Shown piece by piece: positions 23,862 through 34,247 of a DNA stretch of 64,000 bases. The notes beneath the pieces were generated by a model. It had not been told where the DNA came from. It worked only from the letters and a program-made list of their open reading frames with translations, and ran no database searches. The first letter of the stretch is position 1; each line of letters begins with the position of its first letter. The translations under genes and the position numbers were made by a program. The DNA is from an uncultured Spirochaetaceae bacterium (GTDB taxonomy: Bacteria > Spirochaetota > Spirochaetia > Sphaerochaetales > Sphaerochaetaceae): assembly GCA_944389025.1 (NCBI GenBank), contig CALXKU010000010.1, positions 22,523 through 86,522 on the forward strand, read 5' to 3'.

Positions 23862-25877
23862 TCAGACTCCGACAACTTTCTTTATGGATGGAATTGCCCT
23901 TATCGCGGCGGTCGTCTTTCTCAGAGCATCCTCGTCATCGCATGAAATCGTGAAGATTCCCTCAAGGTCCTGACCGTCGGCCTTGAGTTCACCGCTTATA
24001 AGGTGTCCTCCATGCTTTCTTGTGGCGTTATCTATCTCTCCGAAGAGCTCGGCATTCATTTTCGCAGTCACTTTGAATCTTCTCACAAGATCCTTGCCAT
24101 CCCACTCCACAGGAACGAGTCTCACATCCTTTTCAGGCATGTTCTTCAGATTAGGACAGTCTTTCTTATGTATGACATATCCTCTTCCCCTCGATATGTA
24201 AGCAACTATCTCATCTCCATGTACGGGGTTGCAGCATTTGGCGAAATCGAAGAGTATGTTCGAGTTGTTTCCGATTATTACGGTACCTTTCTTCTCTTTG
24301 CTGAGGAATTTTATCCCGCCATTCTGGGGTATGATCGTTCTTGGCTTCTCGGCAATCTCTTTAGGAGCCTTATCCTCTTTCTTCCCCGGTGCGATTGGGA
24401 TGTTCGTATTTTCGTTCTTATTCAGCCATGCCTTTATCTTCTTCTTCGCATTAGGTGTGTATGCGTATTCAAGCCAGGCCTGGTTTGGATGTGCGTTGGG
24501 GCTTGTGAGGATTTCAACAATCTGGGTGTTCTGCAGTGGTTTGTTAAGGGGGATTATCGTATTGTCCGCCCTGGCACCGGAGCAGTGAATACCGACCTCG
24601 GAGTGTACCTTGAATGCAAAATCGAGGGCTGTTGAGCCTACGGGAAGCTCTATGACGTGCCCCTGTGGGGTAAAGACTATGATCGAGTCCTTGAGAAGCT
24701 CGTTCTTGATCTCATCCATGAAATCATCCTCGTTCTTCTCAATCTCCTGCTGCCAGGTCTTCAGCTTGGCTATGATCTTGTTGTAGTTGATGCTGTCAAC
24801 GGTTTTCCAGGTGCCGCTCTCGCTGCCGCTTGCCGCCTTGTAGGACCAGTGCGCCGCAACTCCCTCCTCGGCAGTCTTATGCATCTCGAACGTTCTTATC
24901 TGGATCTCAAGATGTTTCGCTCCCGGTCCGAGAACCGTCGTATGAAGGCTCTGGTAGTTGTTAGGCTTCGGCATCGCTATGTAGTCCTTGAACCTTCCTT
25001 CTATCGGAACCCAGATTGAGTGGATGAGGCCGAGTATCGTGTAGCATTCCACCTGCGTCTCGCAGATTACCCTCACACCGAGTATGTCATAGATCTCATC
25101 GATCTCCTTCTTTCTCTTCTTTATCTTCTGATAGATGGAGTAGGCGTGTTTCACCCTCCCTGATATCTGTACGTTCTTAAGGCCTGCTTTCTTACACGCT
25201 TCCTCGAGTGTCCTCGATACCCCTTTTATGTATGCAGTGTACTCACCCTTCCTTTCCAGAAGGTATTCGCTTATGTAGTTGTAACTTTCGGGTTTTAGAG
25301 CCTTGAGGGAGAGATCCTCAAGCTCGCACTTTATGGTGGACATTCCAAGTGAGTCCGCGATAGGGGCGAATATGTCGAGGCAATCCTCGGCAAAAGCCTT
25401 CTTCCTCTCAGGAGAGAGGTACTCCGCTGTCCTCATGTTATGAAGCTTGTCTGCAAGTTTTATCAGGATGACGCGCACATCCTTGCTCATGGCGAAGAAC
25501 ATCTTCTTTATGGTCTCTGCTTCCTGGATGCTCTTGTTGTCGGTGATATGGCTTATCTTTGTGACACCTTCCACCATGATTGCGACCTCTTTACCGAAGA
25601 GGCGCTCTATCTCCTCCCTGGTGGTCTCAGTGTCTTCGAGAGTGTCATGAAGAAGGCCTGCGCAGATGGTATCCGAATCCATTCCAAAGCTCATCAGGAT
25701 CTCAGCAACCGACAGGGGATGTATGATGTATGGCTCCCCGCTCTTTCTTTTCTGATCCCCATGCTTCTTAGCCGCATAAATCGCAGCCGCGGCTATCTTG
25801 TCCTTCTCTTCGGCATGGAATCTGATGATGTTCGTTATGAACTTGTCTACAAGTTCCTTGTTTGGAATGTCGTCCAT
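23862..25877 (-). CDS. rel: Bifunctional (p)ppGpp synthetase/hydrolase (Rel/SpoT)
   Basis: A 671-residue stringent-response enzyme. The HD hydrolase domain is intact (HPLSVAEIL, LLHDTLEDT near residue 75), and the synthetase domain follows (YDILGVRVI, FKDYIAMPKPNNYQSLHTT, LEIQIRTFEMHKTAE). A TGS domain starts near residue 395 (IVFTPQGHVIELPVG), then a zinc-finger/helical region (FAKCCNPVHGDEIVAYISRGRG) and a C-terminal ACT domain. It probably both makes and degrades (p)ppGpp. TATAAT lies seven bases before the ATG and no Shine-Dalgarno is present, so the transcript appears leaderless. Confidence 0.96.
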   Translation of the reverse strand: MDDIPNKELVDKFITNIIRFHAEEKDKIAAAAIYAAKKHGDQKRKSGEPYIIHPLSVAEILMSFGMDSDTICAGLLHDTLEDTETTREEIERLFGKEVAIMVEGVTKISHITDNKSIQEAETIKKMFFAMSKDVRVILIKLADKLHNMRTAEYLSPERKKAFAEDCLDIFAPIADSLGMSTIKCELEDLSLKALKPESYNYISEYLLERKGEYTAYIKGVSRTLEEACKKAGLKNVQISGRVKHAYSIYQKIKKRKKEIDEIYDILGVRVICETQVECYTILGLIHSIWVPIEGRFKDYIAMPKPNNYQSLHTTVLGPGAKHLEIQIRTFEMHKTAEEGVAAHWSYKAASGSESGTWKTVDSINYNKIIAKLKTWQQEIEKNEDDFMDEIKNELLKDSIIVFTPQGHVIELPVGSTALDFAFKVHSEVGIHCSGARADNTIIPLNKPLQNTQIVEILTSPNAHPNQAWLEYAYTPNAKKKIKAWLNKNENTNIPIAPGKKEDKAPKEIAEKPRTIIPQNGGIKFLSKEKKGTVIIGNNSNILFDFAKCCNPVHGDEIVAYISRGRGYVIHKKDCPNLKNMPEKDVRLVPVEWDGKDLVRRFKVTAKMNAELFGEIDNATRKHGGHLISGELKADGQDLEGIFTISCDDEDALRKTTAAIRAIPSIKKVVGV

Positions 25878-25884
25878 AGAATAG

Positions 25885-25912
25885 ATTATATCCAGAATGA
25901 GAAAATAGGCAA
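25885..25912 (-). promoter_or_regulatory. rel promoter (leaderless type)
   Basis: Minus strand: TTGCCT (25907-25912), 16 bases, perfect TATAAT (25885-25890), seven bases, ATG at 25877. Confidence 0.7.
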
Positions 25913-25943
25913 GAAAAGAGGGACTCTGGCAGTGATTTTTAGC

Positions 25944-26774
25944 TTAGCAGATGCTGCCGAGACTCACCCTCTCAAGGCCCGATAGGTCGTTAATTGTACG
26001 AATTTTTATGAAACCATGTTTTTCAAGAAGAGTCCTTATTTCTTCGTGCTGCCTGTAGTCCGCCTCAAGAATGAGATATCCCCCCTTCTCAAGATAGGAC
26101 GGGGCTTCCTTTATTATCCTTCTCGTAATCCCGAGTCCGTCATCATCCTCATCTATGAGTGCAAGCTCTGGCTCATTTTTCACTTCTTTGCTGACACCCT
26201 CATACCAAGCTCTGGTCACATACGGGGGATTTGCTGTTATCATATTGAATCTCATGCCGTTCCAAGGCTCGAATAGCGAGCCGAGGCGGCAGCATCCCTT
26301 TTCCCCCGTGATACTCTCATAGTTCTTCTTAGCAACAAGGAGAGCCTTTTCGCTTATGTCCGAGAAAAAAGCCATGATTTCTGGCTTTTGGGCTTTTATG
26401 GATGTGATTATCGCACCGCTTCCGGTGCAGATGTCCAAAACCTTCTCATTTCCTTTTAGGGCGTCAAGGGCGGTTTCCACTAGAGTCTCGGTATCGGGCT
26501 GGGGGATAAGAACATCACTGTTTACAGAGAAAGTGTAGCCGTAAAATTCCTTCTTTCCCGTTATGTATGCCATCGGGACGCCTTCAAGTCTGAGAGCGGC
26601 GGCATCTAGTATCGCGCGCTCTCTATCTTCTGGTATTTCTCTCGTATCGTTGATTATGAGCTCGCTATGGCTCATTGAGAGAAAAAAGGAGAGGAGGATG
26701 CGTGCTTCCAACGCAGGGTTTTCCAAAGAGGAAAGCCTCTCAGAAAGGAGGCTTCTTAGCTCCTTTATCCTCAT
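25944..26774 (-). CDS. prmC: Peptide chain release factor N5-glutamine methyltransferase
   Basis: A 276-residue SAM-dependent methyltransferase that modifies the GGQ glutamine of release factors. Seen: an N-terminal helical domain, the SAM-binding [15 protein letters not shown], and the substrate-glutamine motif NPPYV. The last part has the family [14 protein letters not shown] strand. It overlaps the upstream prfA gene by four bases (ATGA), the classic prfA-prmC arrangement in which enzyme and substrate are co-expressed. Confidence 0.95.
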   Translation of the reverse strand: MRIKELRSLLSERLSSLENPALEARILLSFFLSMSHSELIINDTREIPEDRERAILDAAALRLEGVPMAYITGKKEFYGYTFSVNSDVLIPQPDTETLVETALDALKGNEKVLDICTGSGAIITSIKAQKPEIMAFFSDISEKALLVAKKNYESITGEKGCCRLGSLFEPWNGMRFNMITANPPYVTRAWYEGVSKEVKNEPELALIDEDDDGLGITRRIIKEAPSYLEKGGYLILEADYRQHEEIRTLLEKHGFIKIRTINDLSGLERVSLGSIC

Positions 26775-27832
26775 AGCTCCTTAAGCGCCTCTTCTCCTGC
26801 AGCGATCTTAAGAGGTTCGATCAGGTCATCAAGATCCCCGTTCATTATCGCATCGAGCTTATAGAGTGTCAGGTTGATCCTGTGATCTGTTACCCTTCCC
26901 TGAGGGAAGTTATACGTTCTTATTCTTTCCGAGCGGTCTCCGGAACCAACCTGGCTCTTTCTCTGCTGGCTGCGCTCCTTCTGCTTCTTCTCCTCTTCCA
27001 TCTCATAAAGGCGGCTTCTAAGAACCCTCAGTGCTTTTGCCTTGTTCTTTATCTGACTCTTCTCATCTTGGCAGATTACGACAAGACCTGTTGGAATGTG
27101 TGTCAGTCTTACTGCGCTGTCTGTGGTATTAACGCACTGCCCGCCAGGTCCTCCGGCTCTCATGACGTCTATCTTGAGGTCCTCAGGCTTTATCTCGATA
27201 TCCGTCTCCTCCGCCTCAGGAAGGACTGCCACAGTGATTGCTGATGTATGGATTCTTCCCCCGGATTCGGTCTCAGGCACCCTCTGAACCCTGTGAACCC
27301 CGGACTCGTACCTGAGTGATGCATAGACATCCTTTCCCGTGATTGAGAACACGATCTCCTTAAGACCTCCGATTCCGGTCTCGTTGCTGTTCATGACCTC
27401 GATCTTCCAGCGCTTGGCCTCTGCGTAGTGGGAGTACATGCGGAACACATCCGCTGCGAAAAGTGCGGCCTCATCCCCTCCTGTTCCAGCTCTGATCTCC
27501 ATTATTATGTTCTTCCCATCAAGCGGATCTGGCGGAATGAGAAGCATTTTCACTTCCTTTTCGGCCCTCTCAAGCTTCTTCTCGCACTCGCTTATCTCCT
27601 CCTTGGCCATCTCTACAAGCTCCGGATCACTTTCTTTGAGCATCTCCATTGCATCTTTTCTGTTCTCCTCGAGCTTTGCCATCTCCTCCATCTTCTCCAC
27701 GATGGGAGCGATGTGTGAGCGCTCAACCATGAGCTCCTTATATTTTTTCATGTCGGACATAACCTCGGGGCTTGAAATTCTTAAGTCAAGCTCCTCAAGC
27801 TGTTTCCTGTATCCGGGAAGTTTTTCCAGCAT
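26771..27832 (-). CDS. prfA: Peptide chain release factor 1
   Basis: A 353-residue RF1 that recognises UAA and UAG. The GGQ catalytic loop is [11 protein letters not shown], followed by [11 protein letters not shown]; the codon-recognition domain precedes it and the C-terminal [19 protein letters not shown] segment is typical. The start at 27832 ([10 protein letters not shown]) is chosen over an upstream in-frame TTG because AGGAG lies ten bases before it and it matches the family N-terminus. A TATAAT box at 27856-27861 is suitably placed, with a poor -35. Forms an operon with prmC. Confidence 0.97.
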   Translation of the reverse strand: MLEKLPGYRKQLEELDLRISSPEVMSDMKKYKELMVERSHIAPIVEKMEEMAKLEENRKDAMEMLKESDPELVEMAKEEISECEKKLERAEKEVKMLLIPPDPLDGKNIIMEIRAGTGGDEAALFAADVFRMYSHYAEAKRWKIEVMNSNETGIGGLKEIVFSITGKDVYASLRYESGVHRVQRVPETESGGRIHTSAITVAVLPEAEETDIEIKPEDLKIDVMRAGGPGGQCVNTTDSAVRLTHIPTGLVVICQDEKSQIKNKAKALRVLRSRLYEMEEEKKQKERSQQRKSQVGSGDRSERIRTYNFPQGRVTDHRINLTLYKLDAIMNGDLDDLIEPLKIAAGEEALKEL

Positions 27833-27899
27833 TATGAATTTTCTCCTAAACAATAATTATAGCCCAAAACAAATAATCATGGATAGATGGCCTTCCTCT

Positions 27900-27927
27900 T
27901 TGAAAAAGTGTGGTTTTGGATTAACAT
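27900..27927 (+). promoter_or_regulatory. Promoter of the AI-2E-family gene (leaderless type)
   Basis: TTGAAA (27900-27905), 16 bases, TAACAT (27922-27927), eight bases, ATG at 27936. Confidence 0.5.
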
Positions 27928-27935
27928 GTCCTCTG

Positions 27936-29042
27936 ATGAGCAATTTCAAGAGGAACGTCATATTTTCGGCTGTCGTAGTTTTCATCCTTTTCCTCGCTTT
28001 CAGATATTACGGGGCGATAGAAGGTTTCCTTTCTACATTTCTTGACAGCCTCACATCGATAGCTGTTGGAGCTGTGATGGCCTATGTGATGAATCTCCCG
28101 ATGACATTCTTCGAAACCAGGATCCTTAAGAAGGTGAGGAAGGGCAGGAGGGTGCTATCTATACTGCTTTCGATATTCGTTGTCGTAATCATAGTAGCTC
28201 TCATCTTCTCTTATATCATACCGCGCTTCATAGAGTCTCTGACACTGCTGATAAACAGCCTTCCTCTGTTCTTATCGGACCTCTCTGAGCTTGCATCGGA
28301 TAATCTTGACCCGTACATCGAGAGCCTTAGCACTTATCTGAAGCCGCTTGAGAACCTCAGGGCATTCCTCACGGAGAGGAGAGACATAATAGTAAGCGAA
28401 ATATTCAACCTCGTAGGCTCTCTGCTCGGTCTTATCGTCTCTCTTGTGCTCTCACTGGCATTCGCGATTTACATGCTTGCCGGAAAAGAGAGGATAATAG
28501 AGGTAGGACGAAGGCTTATGAACGCTTATCTTGGCAGGAAAAGAAGTGATAGCGCACTTGCGGTTCTATCAAAGGCCAATTCCATATTCAAGCGTTTCTT
28601 TGTCGGACAGCTTACCGAGGCTACAATACTTGGCTCTCTGAGCGCTGCAGGAATGATTATCTTACGCCTCCCATATGCGGGTGCTATAGGAGCCCTTATC
28701 GCTGTTACGGCCCTTATCCCTATAGCGGGAGCCTGGATAGGGGCTATAGTAGGGGCCATCATGATATTCCCGATAAGCCCTGTGAAATCGCTTGTGTTCC
28801 TTATATTCCTGCTGATACTCCAGCAGACGGAGAACAATGTGATTTATCCACGCGTTGTCGGTTCATCGATAGGACTTCCTGGAATATGGGTTCTTGCGGC
28901 AATTACGATTGGCGGCGGAATCGGAGGGGTGGCCGGAATGCTTGTCGCAGTCCCGACAGTTGCCCTTATTGTCGCCCTTGTCTCGGAGGATGCGGAGAAG
29001 AGGCTGAATGAAAGGGAGTCGAATTTCGCTGACTCACTCTGA
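27936..29042 (+). CDS. AI-2E family transporter (YdiK/PerM-like membrane protein)
   Basis: A 368-residue membrane protein with about seven or eight helices. It follows the AI-2E family plan: N-terminal helices (VIFSAVVVFILFLAF), a long soluble segment between residues 85 and 150, then the conserved C-terminal block with RLPYAGAIGALIAVTALIPIAG, ending in a VGSSIGLPGIWVLAAITIGG helix. Family members export small molecules or ions; the autoinducer link holds only for a few. The start at 27936 removes a long in-frame extension antisense to prfA. There is no Shine-Dalgarno. Confidence 0.88.
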   Translation: MSNFKRNVIFSAVVVFILFLAFRYYGAIEGFLSTFLDSLTSIAVGAVMAYVMNLPMTFFETRILKKVRKGRRVLSILLSIFVVVIIVALIFSYIIPRFIESLTLLINSLPLFLSDLSELASDNLDPYIESLSTYLKPLENLRAFLTERRDIIVSEIFNLVGSLLGLIVSLVLSLAFAIYMLAGKERIIEVGRRLMNAYLGRKRSDSALAVLSKANSIFKRFFVGQLTEATILGSLSAAGMIILRLPYAGAIGALIAVTALIPIAGAWIGAIVGAIMIFPISPVKSLVFLIFLLILQQTENNVIYPRVVGSSIGLPGIWVLAAITIGGGIGGVAGMLVAVPTVALIVALVSEDAEKRLNERESNFADSL

Positions 29043-29043
29043 A

Positions 29044-30456
29044 CTATGAGAGTATCCTTCTCTCCAGATCCTTGCCGTAATCATAAAGAGCCTTGTATAT
29101 GAGCTTGTCCTGGGCATCGATCTCGATGCTGGCCATATGCTCCTCGCACTCCCTCAGATAGAGCTCAAGGGGCCTTGAGAACTTGCTTGGCGGGTTTATA
29201 AGGCGGGATGCGCAGAAGTTCTTCCACTGCATCCTCTCCTTCTCGCTTAGGCTCTCTGGCCAGTTGCGTGCCACCATGCGCCAAAGCAGCTTATGGTATT
29301 TCTCATCCTCGAAATTGTACTCTCCGGCTTTGAGCTTCTCTTTTGGGCTGAGGCGTGCTATGTCTTTCAGCTTCGCCTTGTCAGCCTCGCTCATGAACTT
29401 GTCGTAAATCGTATAGTCGGCATCTGTCTCATTCTCATACTCTTTTTTCACGTTTATAAGGCTGTCAAGGTCGAAAAGATACCTGTGGCCACGTCTGATG
29501 CTCTCAGCTTTTTCCTCAATCTCTTTTCTTGTAAAGCCGAGTCTTTTCTCAGCTTCGGCATCAAGGACTGAGAGCGGTGCTACGAACGGACATTTGTTTG
29601 CAAGGACCTTTACAATGCCGGCTTTTCTTAAATCCTCGATTCTCTCAAGGCTCTCTGGGATTGGAAAGGTAAGGTCGAAACAGTAGACCTCGTTACCCCT
29701 TTCCTTGTTCGTCATGAGAGGAATCAGGGGATGGGTGTTTCCCCGCTCAGAGACATATGCGGCGCTAGTATGCAGAAACGGGCGGTGTCTTATGAGGTCT
29801 ATCTGGGCCCAGATCTCATTCTTGAAACGGGTTTTGAACGCATATGAGAAGAGTTTTGGCTGTTTGTCTCTTATAAGGCGTGCAACCTCAATCGTGGCTC
29901 TGACGTCCACAAGGGCATCATGTGCACCAATCTGGTCGATCCCGTTTGATTTTGTTATGTCAGTGAGCTTGAAGCTCGTGTATCCGGTCTCCGGATTGAT
30001 AGCGGAGAAATCTATACCCTCTGGCCTTAAGTCCTTTGTTGCCCTGACAAGGTTCATTATGTCCCATCTGCTTCTTCCTTCCTTGTACTCCCTCTCAAAG
30101 GGGTCGAAGAGATTCCTGTAAAGAGTGGCTCTTATGCACTCATCATCGAAGTTCACGTTATTAAAGCCCGCGGCAACGGTTCCGGGGACGAGGAACATGT
30201 CGTTTATCTTCTTTATGAAATCATACTCCCTGATTCCCTTCTCGTTCACCTCCTGCGGGGTAAGACGGGTCACTATGCAACTCTCAGGATTTGGAAGGTA
30301 GTCATCGGTAAGCTTTGAGTAAAGCAGTACCGGCTCTTCTATGATGTTAAGCTGCAGGTCAGTCCTGATAAGTGCTGCCTGGGCTATCCTGTCGACCCTG
30401 GGGTTGAGACCGAATGTCTCAAGGTCGTACCAAAGTATGGATTTCGCGTAGTTCAT
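29044..30456 (-). CDS. sbcB: Exodeoxyribonuclease I
   Basis: A 470-residue 3'-5' single-strand DNA exonuclease of the DEDDh class. Seen: the first acidic motif WYDLETFGLNP near residue 9, the second in AAGFNNVNFDDE near residue 105, the HDALVDVRATIEVARLI motif near residue 180, then the SH3-like and C-terminal helical domains. The length matches E. coli ExoI (about 475). It acts in mismatch repair and recombination. TATTAT lies seven bases before the ATG, but the -35 match is weak and no Shine-Dalgarno is visible. One base separates its stop from the convergent AI-2E-family gene. Confidence 0.95.
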   Translation of the reverse strand: MNYAKSILWYDLETFGLNPRVDRIAQAALIRTDLQLNIIEEPVLLYSKLTDDYLPNPESCIVTRLTPQEVNEKGIREYDFIKKINDMFLVPGTVAAGFNNVNFDDECIRATLYRNLFDPFEREYKEGRSRWDIMNLVRATKDLRPEGIDFSAINPETGYTSFKLTDITKSNGIDQIGAHDALVDVRATIEVARLIRDKQPKLFSYAFKTRFKNEIWAQIDLIRHRPFLHTSAAYVSERGNTHPLIPLMTNKERGNEVYCFDLTFPIPESLERIEDLRKAGIVKVLANKCPFVAPLSVLDAEAEKRLGFTRKEIEEKAESIRRGHRYLFDLDSLINVKKEYENETDADYTIYDKFMSEADKAKLKDIARLSPKEKLKAGEYNFEDEKYHKLLWRMVARNWPESLSEKERMQWKNFCASRLINPPSKFSRPLELYLRECEEHMASIEIDAQDKLIYKALYDYGKDLERRILS

Positions 30457-30566
30457 ATTCCAGATAATAGCACAACAGGGGAGTAAATTTGAGTTTTTTC
30501 AGAAAATAAAGGTTAATGTAATGAAGTTTTCACAACATTCCTTTATCCTGAAATGTGGGAGAAAAA

Positions 30567-31844
30567 ATGCAGGATTCAAAAAAAGAGATAATTTCATGGG
30601 CCCTTTATGACTGGGCAAATTCGGCTTTCGCCACAACGGTGATGGCCGCATTCTTTCCGATTTTCTTTTCACAGTACTGGGCCTATGGTGCTGATAGCGC
30701 AGAGAGTACTTTCTACCTAGGGCTGGCTAACAGCCTTGCAAGCATACTTGTTGCTGCGATGGCGCCTGTGATCGGTGCGATAGCGGACAGGGGCAGTTAC
30801 AGAAAGAAGCTTCTCGTCTTCTTCGCTTTCCTTGGCGCGATAATGACCGGAGCCCTCTGGTTCGTCTCAATGGGCAGCTGGCCTGTTGCCGTCATATTCT
30901 ATGTTGGAGCGAATATCGGATTTGCAAGTGCGAACTCTTTCTATGACAGCCTTCTTACCACCGTCGCAAGCCATAAGAAGGTCGATTCCGTCTCTTCCCT
31001 CGGTTACGCCCTTGGCTATATAGGTGGTGGCCTTTTATTCCTTCTTAACGTGCTGATGTACCTGATGCCATCAGCCTTCGGTATTCCCGATGGCCCTACA
31101 GCAATCAGAATCAGCTTTGTCATGGTAGCAATATGGTGGATTCTCTTCTCTCTTCCCATCGCACTCTTTGTAAAAGAGGAGAAGGGGGAGAAGGTTCGTC
31201 TTATGGATGCTGTCAGGGATGGTTTTACGCAAATCAGATTCACACTCAAGAGCCTTAAGCATCTAAGAAACACTGCTATCTTTCTTGTGGCGTACTGGTG
31301 CTATATAGACGGGGTGGATACGATTATTCGCATGGCTACCGATTACGGTACCGCACTTGGTTTCCCATCCGAGAGCCTGATTGTTGCCCTTCTTATTACG
31401 CAGTTCGTAGCTTTTCCTTCTGCAATCGCATATAACATCCTTGGAAAGAAGATCGGTATAAAAATGGCGATATTGATTGCAATAGGTGCATATGCCTTGA
31501 TTGCTATAATCGGATTCTTCATGACGAATGTGAGCCAGTTCTATATCCTCGCATGTGCTATCGGTCTCTTCCAGGGCGGCATCCAGGCACTTTCCAGAAG
31601 TTATTACACCAGGCTGATTCCCAAGGAGAACGCCTCCGAGTTCTACGGGTTTTTCAACATGCTTGGAAAATTCGCGGCGATTATCGGGCCAATGCTTGTC
31701 GGCATCGTGACACTTATCACTGGTGAGCAGAGATATGGTATAATATCTCTTGTTCTTCTTTTCCTTGCTGGGTTCATATTGCTTAGAAAGGTTGATGAGA
31801 ACATGGCAAAGAAGGAAATCAAGGCTTTCTCAGAAAGAGCGTAA
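30567..31844 (+). CDS. MFS transporter, UMF1/Atg22-like
   Basis: A 425-residue protein with twelve predicted membrane helices. The N-terminus SWALYDWANSAFATTVMAAFFPIFF is diagnostic of the UMF1 (Atg22-like) branch of the major facilitator superfamily, and APVIGAIADRG is the motif-A region. The start at 30567 follows GGGAG by five bases. Substrates of bacterial members are mostly unknown; sugar or amino-acid release is possible. It precedes a GH3 glycosidase and hexokinase but is separated from them by a strong terminator. Confidence 0.9.
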   Translation: MQDSKKEIISWALYDWANSAFATTVMAAFFPIFFSQYWAYGADSAESTFYLGLANSLASILVAAMAPVIGAIADRGSYRKKLLVFFAFLGAIMTGALWFVSMGSWPVAVIFYVGANIGFASANSFYDSLLTTVASHKKVDSVSSLGYALGYIGGGLLFLLNVLMYLMPSAFGIPDGPTAIRISFVMVAIWWILFSLPIALFVKEEKGEKVRLMDAVRDGFTQIRFTLKSLKHLRNTAIFLVAYWCYIDGVDTIIRMATDYGTALGFPSESLIVALLITQFVAFPSAIAYNILGKKIGIKMAILIAIGAYALIAIIGFFMTNVSQFYILACAIGLFQGGIQALSRSYYTRLIPKENASEFYGFFNMLGKFAAIIGPMLVGIVTLITGEQRYGIISLVLLFLAGFILLRKVDENMAKKEIKAFSERA

Positions 31845-31853
31845 GAGCTGACG

Positions 31854-31880
31854 ATCCCGCTTTTTGCGGGATTTTTTTCT
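31854..31880 (+). terminator. Intrinsic terminator after the MFS gene
   Basis: ATCCCGC-TTTTT-GCGGGAT followed by TTTTTTTCTTTTTTT: a perfect seven-bp stem and long T-run. Confidence 0.93.
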
Positions 31881-31931
31881 TTTTTTCCCTCTTCTTCATG
31901 CTATCATGGGCCATATAGGAGAATGATTTTA

Positions 31932-34247
31932 ATGAACGCTAAAGATATAGTTGCTCAAATGAGTCTTGAAGAGAAGGCATCTCTTACGGTCGGACCCGAT
32001 TTCTGGCACTTTGAGAAGATTGAGAGGCTTGGCCTTCCTTCAATTCTTGTTACCGACGGTCCTCATGGGATAAGGAAACAGAAGATAATCGGTGAGACTA
32101 TGGGATCTGGGGAGAGTGTCGAGGCGACATGTTTTCCTCCCGCATGCCTCTCTGCATCAGGCTGGGATACCGAGGCCCTGGAGACGGAAGGGGACGCAAT
32201 AGGTGCAGAGGCTGCAAGTGAGGGGGTATCCATCGTACTCGGACCTGGAATTAACATAAAGAGAAGTCCTCTTTGTGGAAGGAATTTCGAATATTTCAGC
32301 GAGGACCCTTTCCTTGCCGGATCTATGGCCGCCTCTTGGATAAAAGGGGTGCAGAAGAGGGGGATCGGTACATCGTTAAAGCACTTTGCTGCGAACAGTC
32401 AGGAGAAGAAGAGGCTTATTTCGAACTCCGTTGTGGACGAGAGGGCGCTAAGGGAGATATATCTCTCAGGATTTGAGAAGGCGGTGCGGGAGAGTCAGCC
32501 ATGGACTCTCATGTGCTCTTATAACAAAATAAACGGGACCTATTCTTCTGATAACAGATGGCTTCTGAGTGATGTTCTTAGAAAAGAGTGGGGCTTTAAT
32601 GGAATCGTAATTACCGACTGGGGTGCCATGAATGACCGCGTGGAAGGCATAAAGGCTGGCCTTGATATCGAGATGCCCGGCCCTGATGAGTCGAATGTTG
32701 AGGCGGTAGTGCGAGCTGTGAGGGAAAAAAGGCTTCACGAGAATGTCCTGGATGAGGCGGCAGAGCGTATTGTCTCAATCATATTAAAGGCGATGGAGAG
32801 GAAAAAGAGTTCAAGCTATGACAGACGAGAACATCATGAGATTGCACGCAAGATCGCTTCCCACTCTTTCGTTCTTTTAAAGAATGAGGGATCTCTTCTT
32901 CCTCTTTCCAAGGATAAGAGCTATGCGGTTTTGGGACAGTTCGCGAAATTCCCACGAATCCAAGGCAATGGAAGCAGCCAGATAAACAGCAATTATGTGG
33001 ACCTGCCGTTTGATGAGCTTATAAAGGCGGGCTATGATGCCGAGTATGCTCCAGGCTACAGCCTTGAAGGAACTGAAGATAATGAGGCCCTTATAAGTGA
33101 GGCTGTGGCTCTTGCTGGGAAAAAAGATGCCGTAATCGTTTTCGCAGGTCTAACGAAAGAAAGTGAGAGCGAGGGTTTTGACAGAACCACTCTTGGCCTG
33201 CCATCATGCCATGACCGTCTGATAGAAGAGGTTGCAAAAGTAAACGCGAGTGTTATCGTCGTCCTTTATGGAGGATCCCCGTTCCTTATGCCATGGCTTG
33301 GCAGCGTGAAGTCTGTCATCATGGGCTATCTTCCTGGCGATGCTGCGGGAGAAGCGACAGTGGATGTTTTAAGTGGTGCTGTCAATCCTTCCGGAAAGCT
33401 TGCGGAGACTTTTCCCCTCTCTCTTGAGGACACCCCATGCTATGGCAACTATGCAATCGATGATATCGACGTGCTATATAAGGAGTCCATACTTGTCGGC
33501 TATCGCTACTACGATTACATGAAAAAAGATGTGCTCTTCCCCTTCGGTTTCGGGCTGAGTTACACGAGTTTCAGCTATGAGGATATGAGCGTTGATTTCT
33601 CTGATGACAAGAAGGAGGGAGTAGTATCTGTAAAAGTAAGGAACACTGGAGACTATGATGGCTCAGAGGTCGTGGAAATCTATGTCGAAAAGCTCGAGAG
33701 CGCAATCTTTCGACCTCTTAGGGAGTTGAAGGGTTTTTCGAAGGTGTTTCTTAAAAAAGGTGAGGAGAAGACTGTTAGCATTCCACTTTCATTTAGCTCG
33801 TTCGCCTATTACTCTGTGCCCCTTGGCCGTTTTGATATCGAGGATGGAATATACAGGATATATGCCTCATCCTCTTCCCGTGACCACCGCCTTCATGTGG
33901 ATATCCAGGTAAGCGGGAACAAAATGCCGGAGGTGATGCCGTGGAGAATAGGCGATGATTTTTCTCTCCTTTTCCCTTGCGGTCTGCCCCTCTCTCCTTC
34001 AAGGGAGAAGCTCTCGCTTAACTCGACACTCTCCGAGGTTCTAAGGGATGAGAAGGCCTCTCTGGTGTTCCGTCCGCTCAGGGATGCGTTCATAACCCCG
34101 TTTGAGGGAAAAAGCGATGGTATGAGCAGGATGCAGCTCGCGATGGCTTCTGATATGCCACTTCGTAGCGCTGCAGTGCTGACAGGTGCCATGAGTCTTG
34201 ATGAAGTAAGAGAGAAACTGGTCGCTCTGGAAGAAGAGAAGGCTTGA
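31932..34247 (+). CDS. Glycoside hydrolase family 3 (beta-glucosidase type)
   Basis: A 771-residue enzyme without a signal peptide, so it acts in the cytoplasm. Seen: MSLEEKASL at the start, LVTDGPHGIR, the KHFAANSQE motif, and the nucleophile region GIVITDWGAMNDRVEGI with its aspartate near residue 235. The second alpha/beta domain follows (FAGLTKESESEGFDR, PGDAAGEATVDVLSG), then a fibronectin III-like domain after FPFGFGLSYTSF. The start at 31932 is preferred to ATG 31923 because AGGAG would otherwise abut the codon. Together with hexokinase just downstream it probably releases and phosphorylates glucose from imported beta-glucosides. Confidence 0.93.
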   Translation: MNAKDIVAQMSLEEKASLTVGPDFWHFEKIERLGLPSILVTDGPHGIRKQKIIGETMGSGESVEATCFPPACLSASGWDTEALETEGDAIGAEAASEGVSIVLGPGINIKRSPLCGRNFEYFSEDPFLAGSMAASWIKGVQKRGIGTSLKHFAANSQEKKRLISNSVVDERALREIYLSGFEKAVRESQPWTLMCSYNKINGTYSSDNRWLLSDVLRKEWGFNGIVITDWGAMNDRVEGIKAGLDIEMPGPDESNVEAVVRAVREKRLHENVLDEAAERIVSIILKAMERKKSSSYDRREHHEIARKIASHSFVLLKNEGSLLPLSKDKSYAVLGQFAKFPRIQGNGSSQINSNYVDLPFDELIKAGYDAEYAPGYSLEGTEDNEALISEAVALAGKKDAVIVFAGLTKESESEGFDRTTLGLPSCHDRLIEEVAKVNASVIVVLYGGSPFLMPWLGSVKSVIMGYLPGDAAGEATVDVLSGAVNPSGKLAETFPLSLEDTPCYGNYAIDDIDVLYKESILVGYRYYDYMKKDVLFPFGFGLSYTSFSYEDMSVDFSDDKKEGVVSVKVRNTGDYDGSEVVEIYVEKLESAIFRPLRELKGFSKVFLKKGEEKTVSIPLSFSSFAYYSVPLGRFDIEDGIYRIYASSSSRDHRLHVDIQVSGNKMPEVMPWRIGDDFSLLFPCGLPLSPSREKLSLNSTLSEVLRDEKASLVFRPLRDAFITPFEGKSDGMSRMQLAMASDMPLRSAAVLTGAMSLDEVREKLVALEEEKA

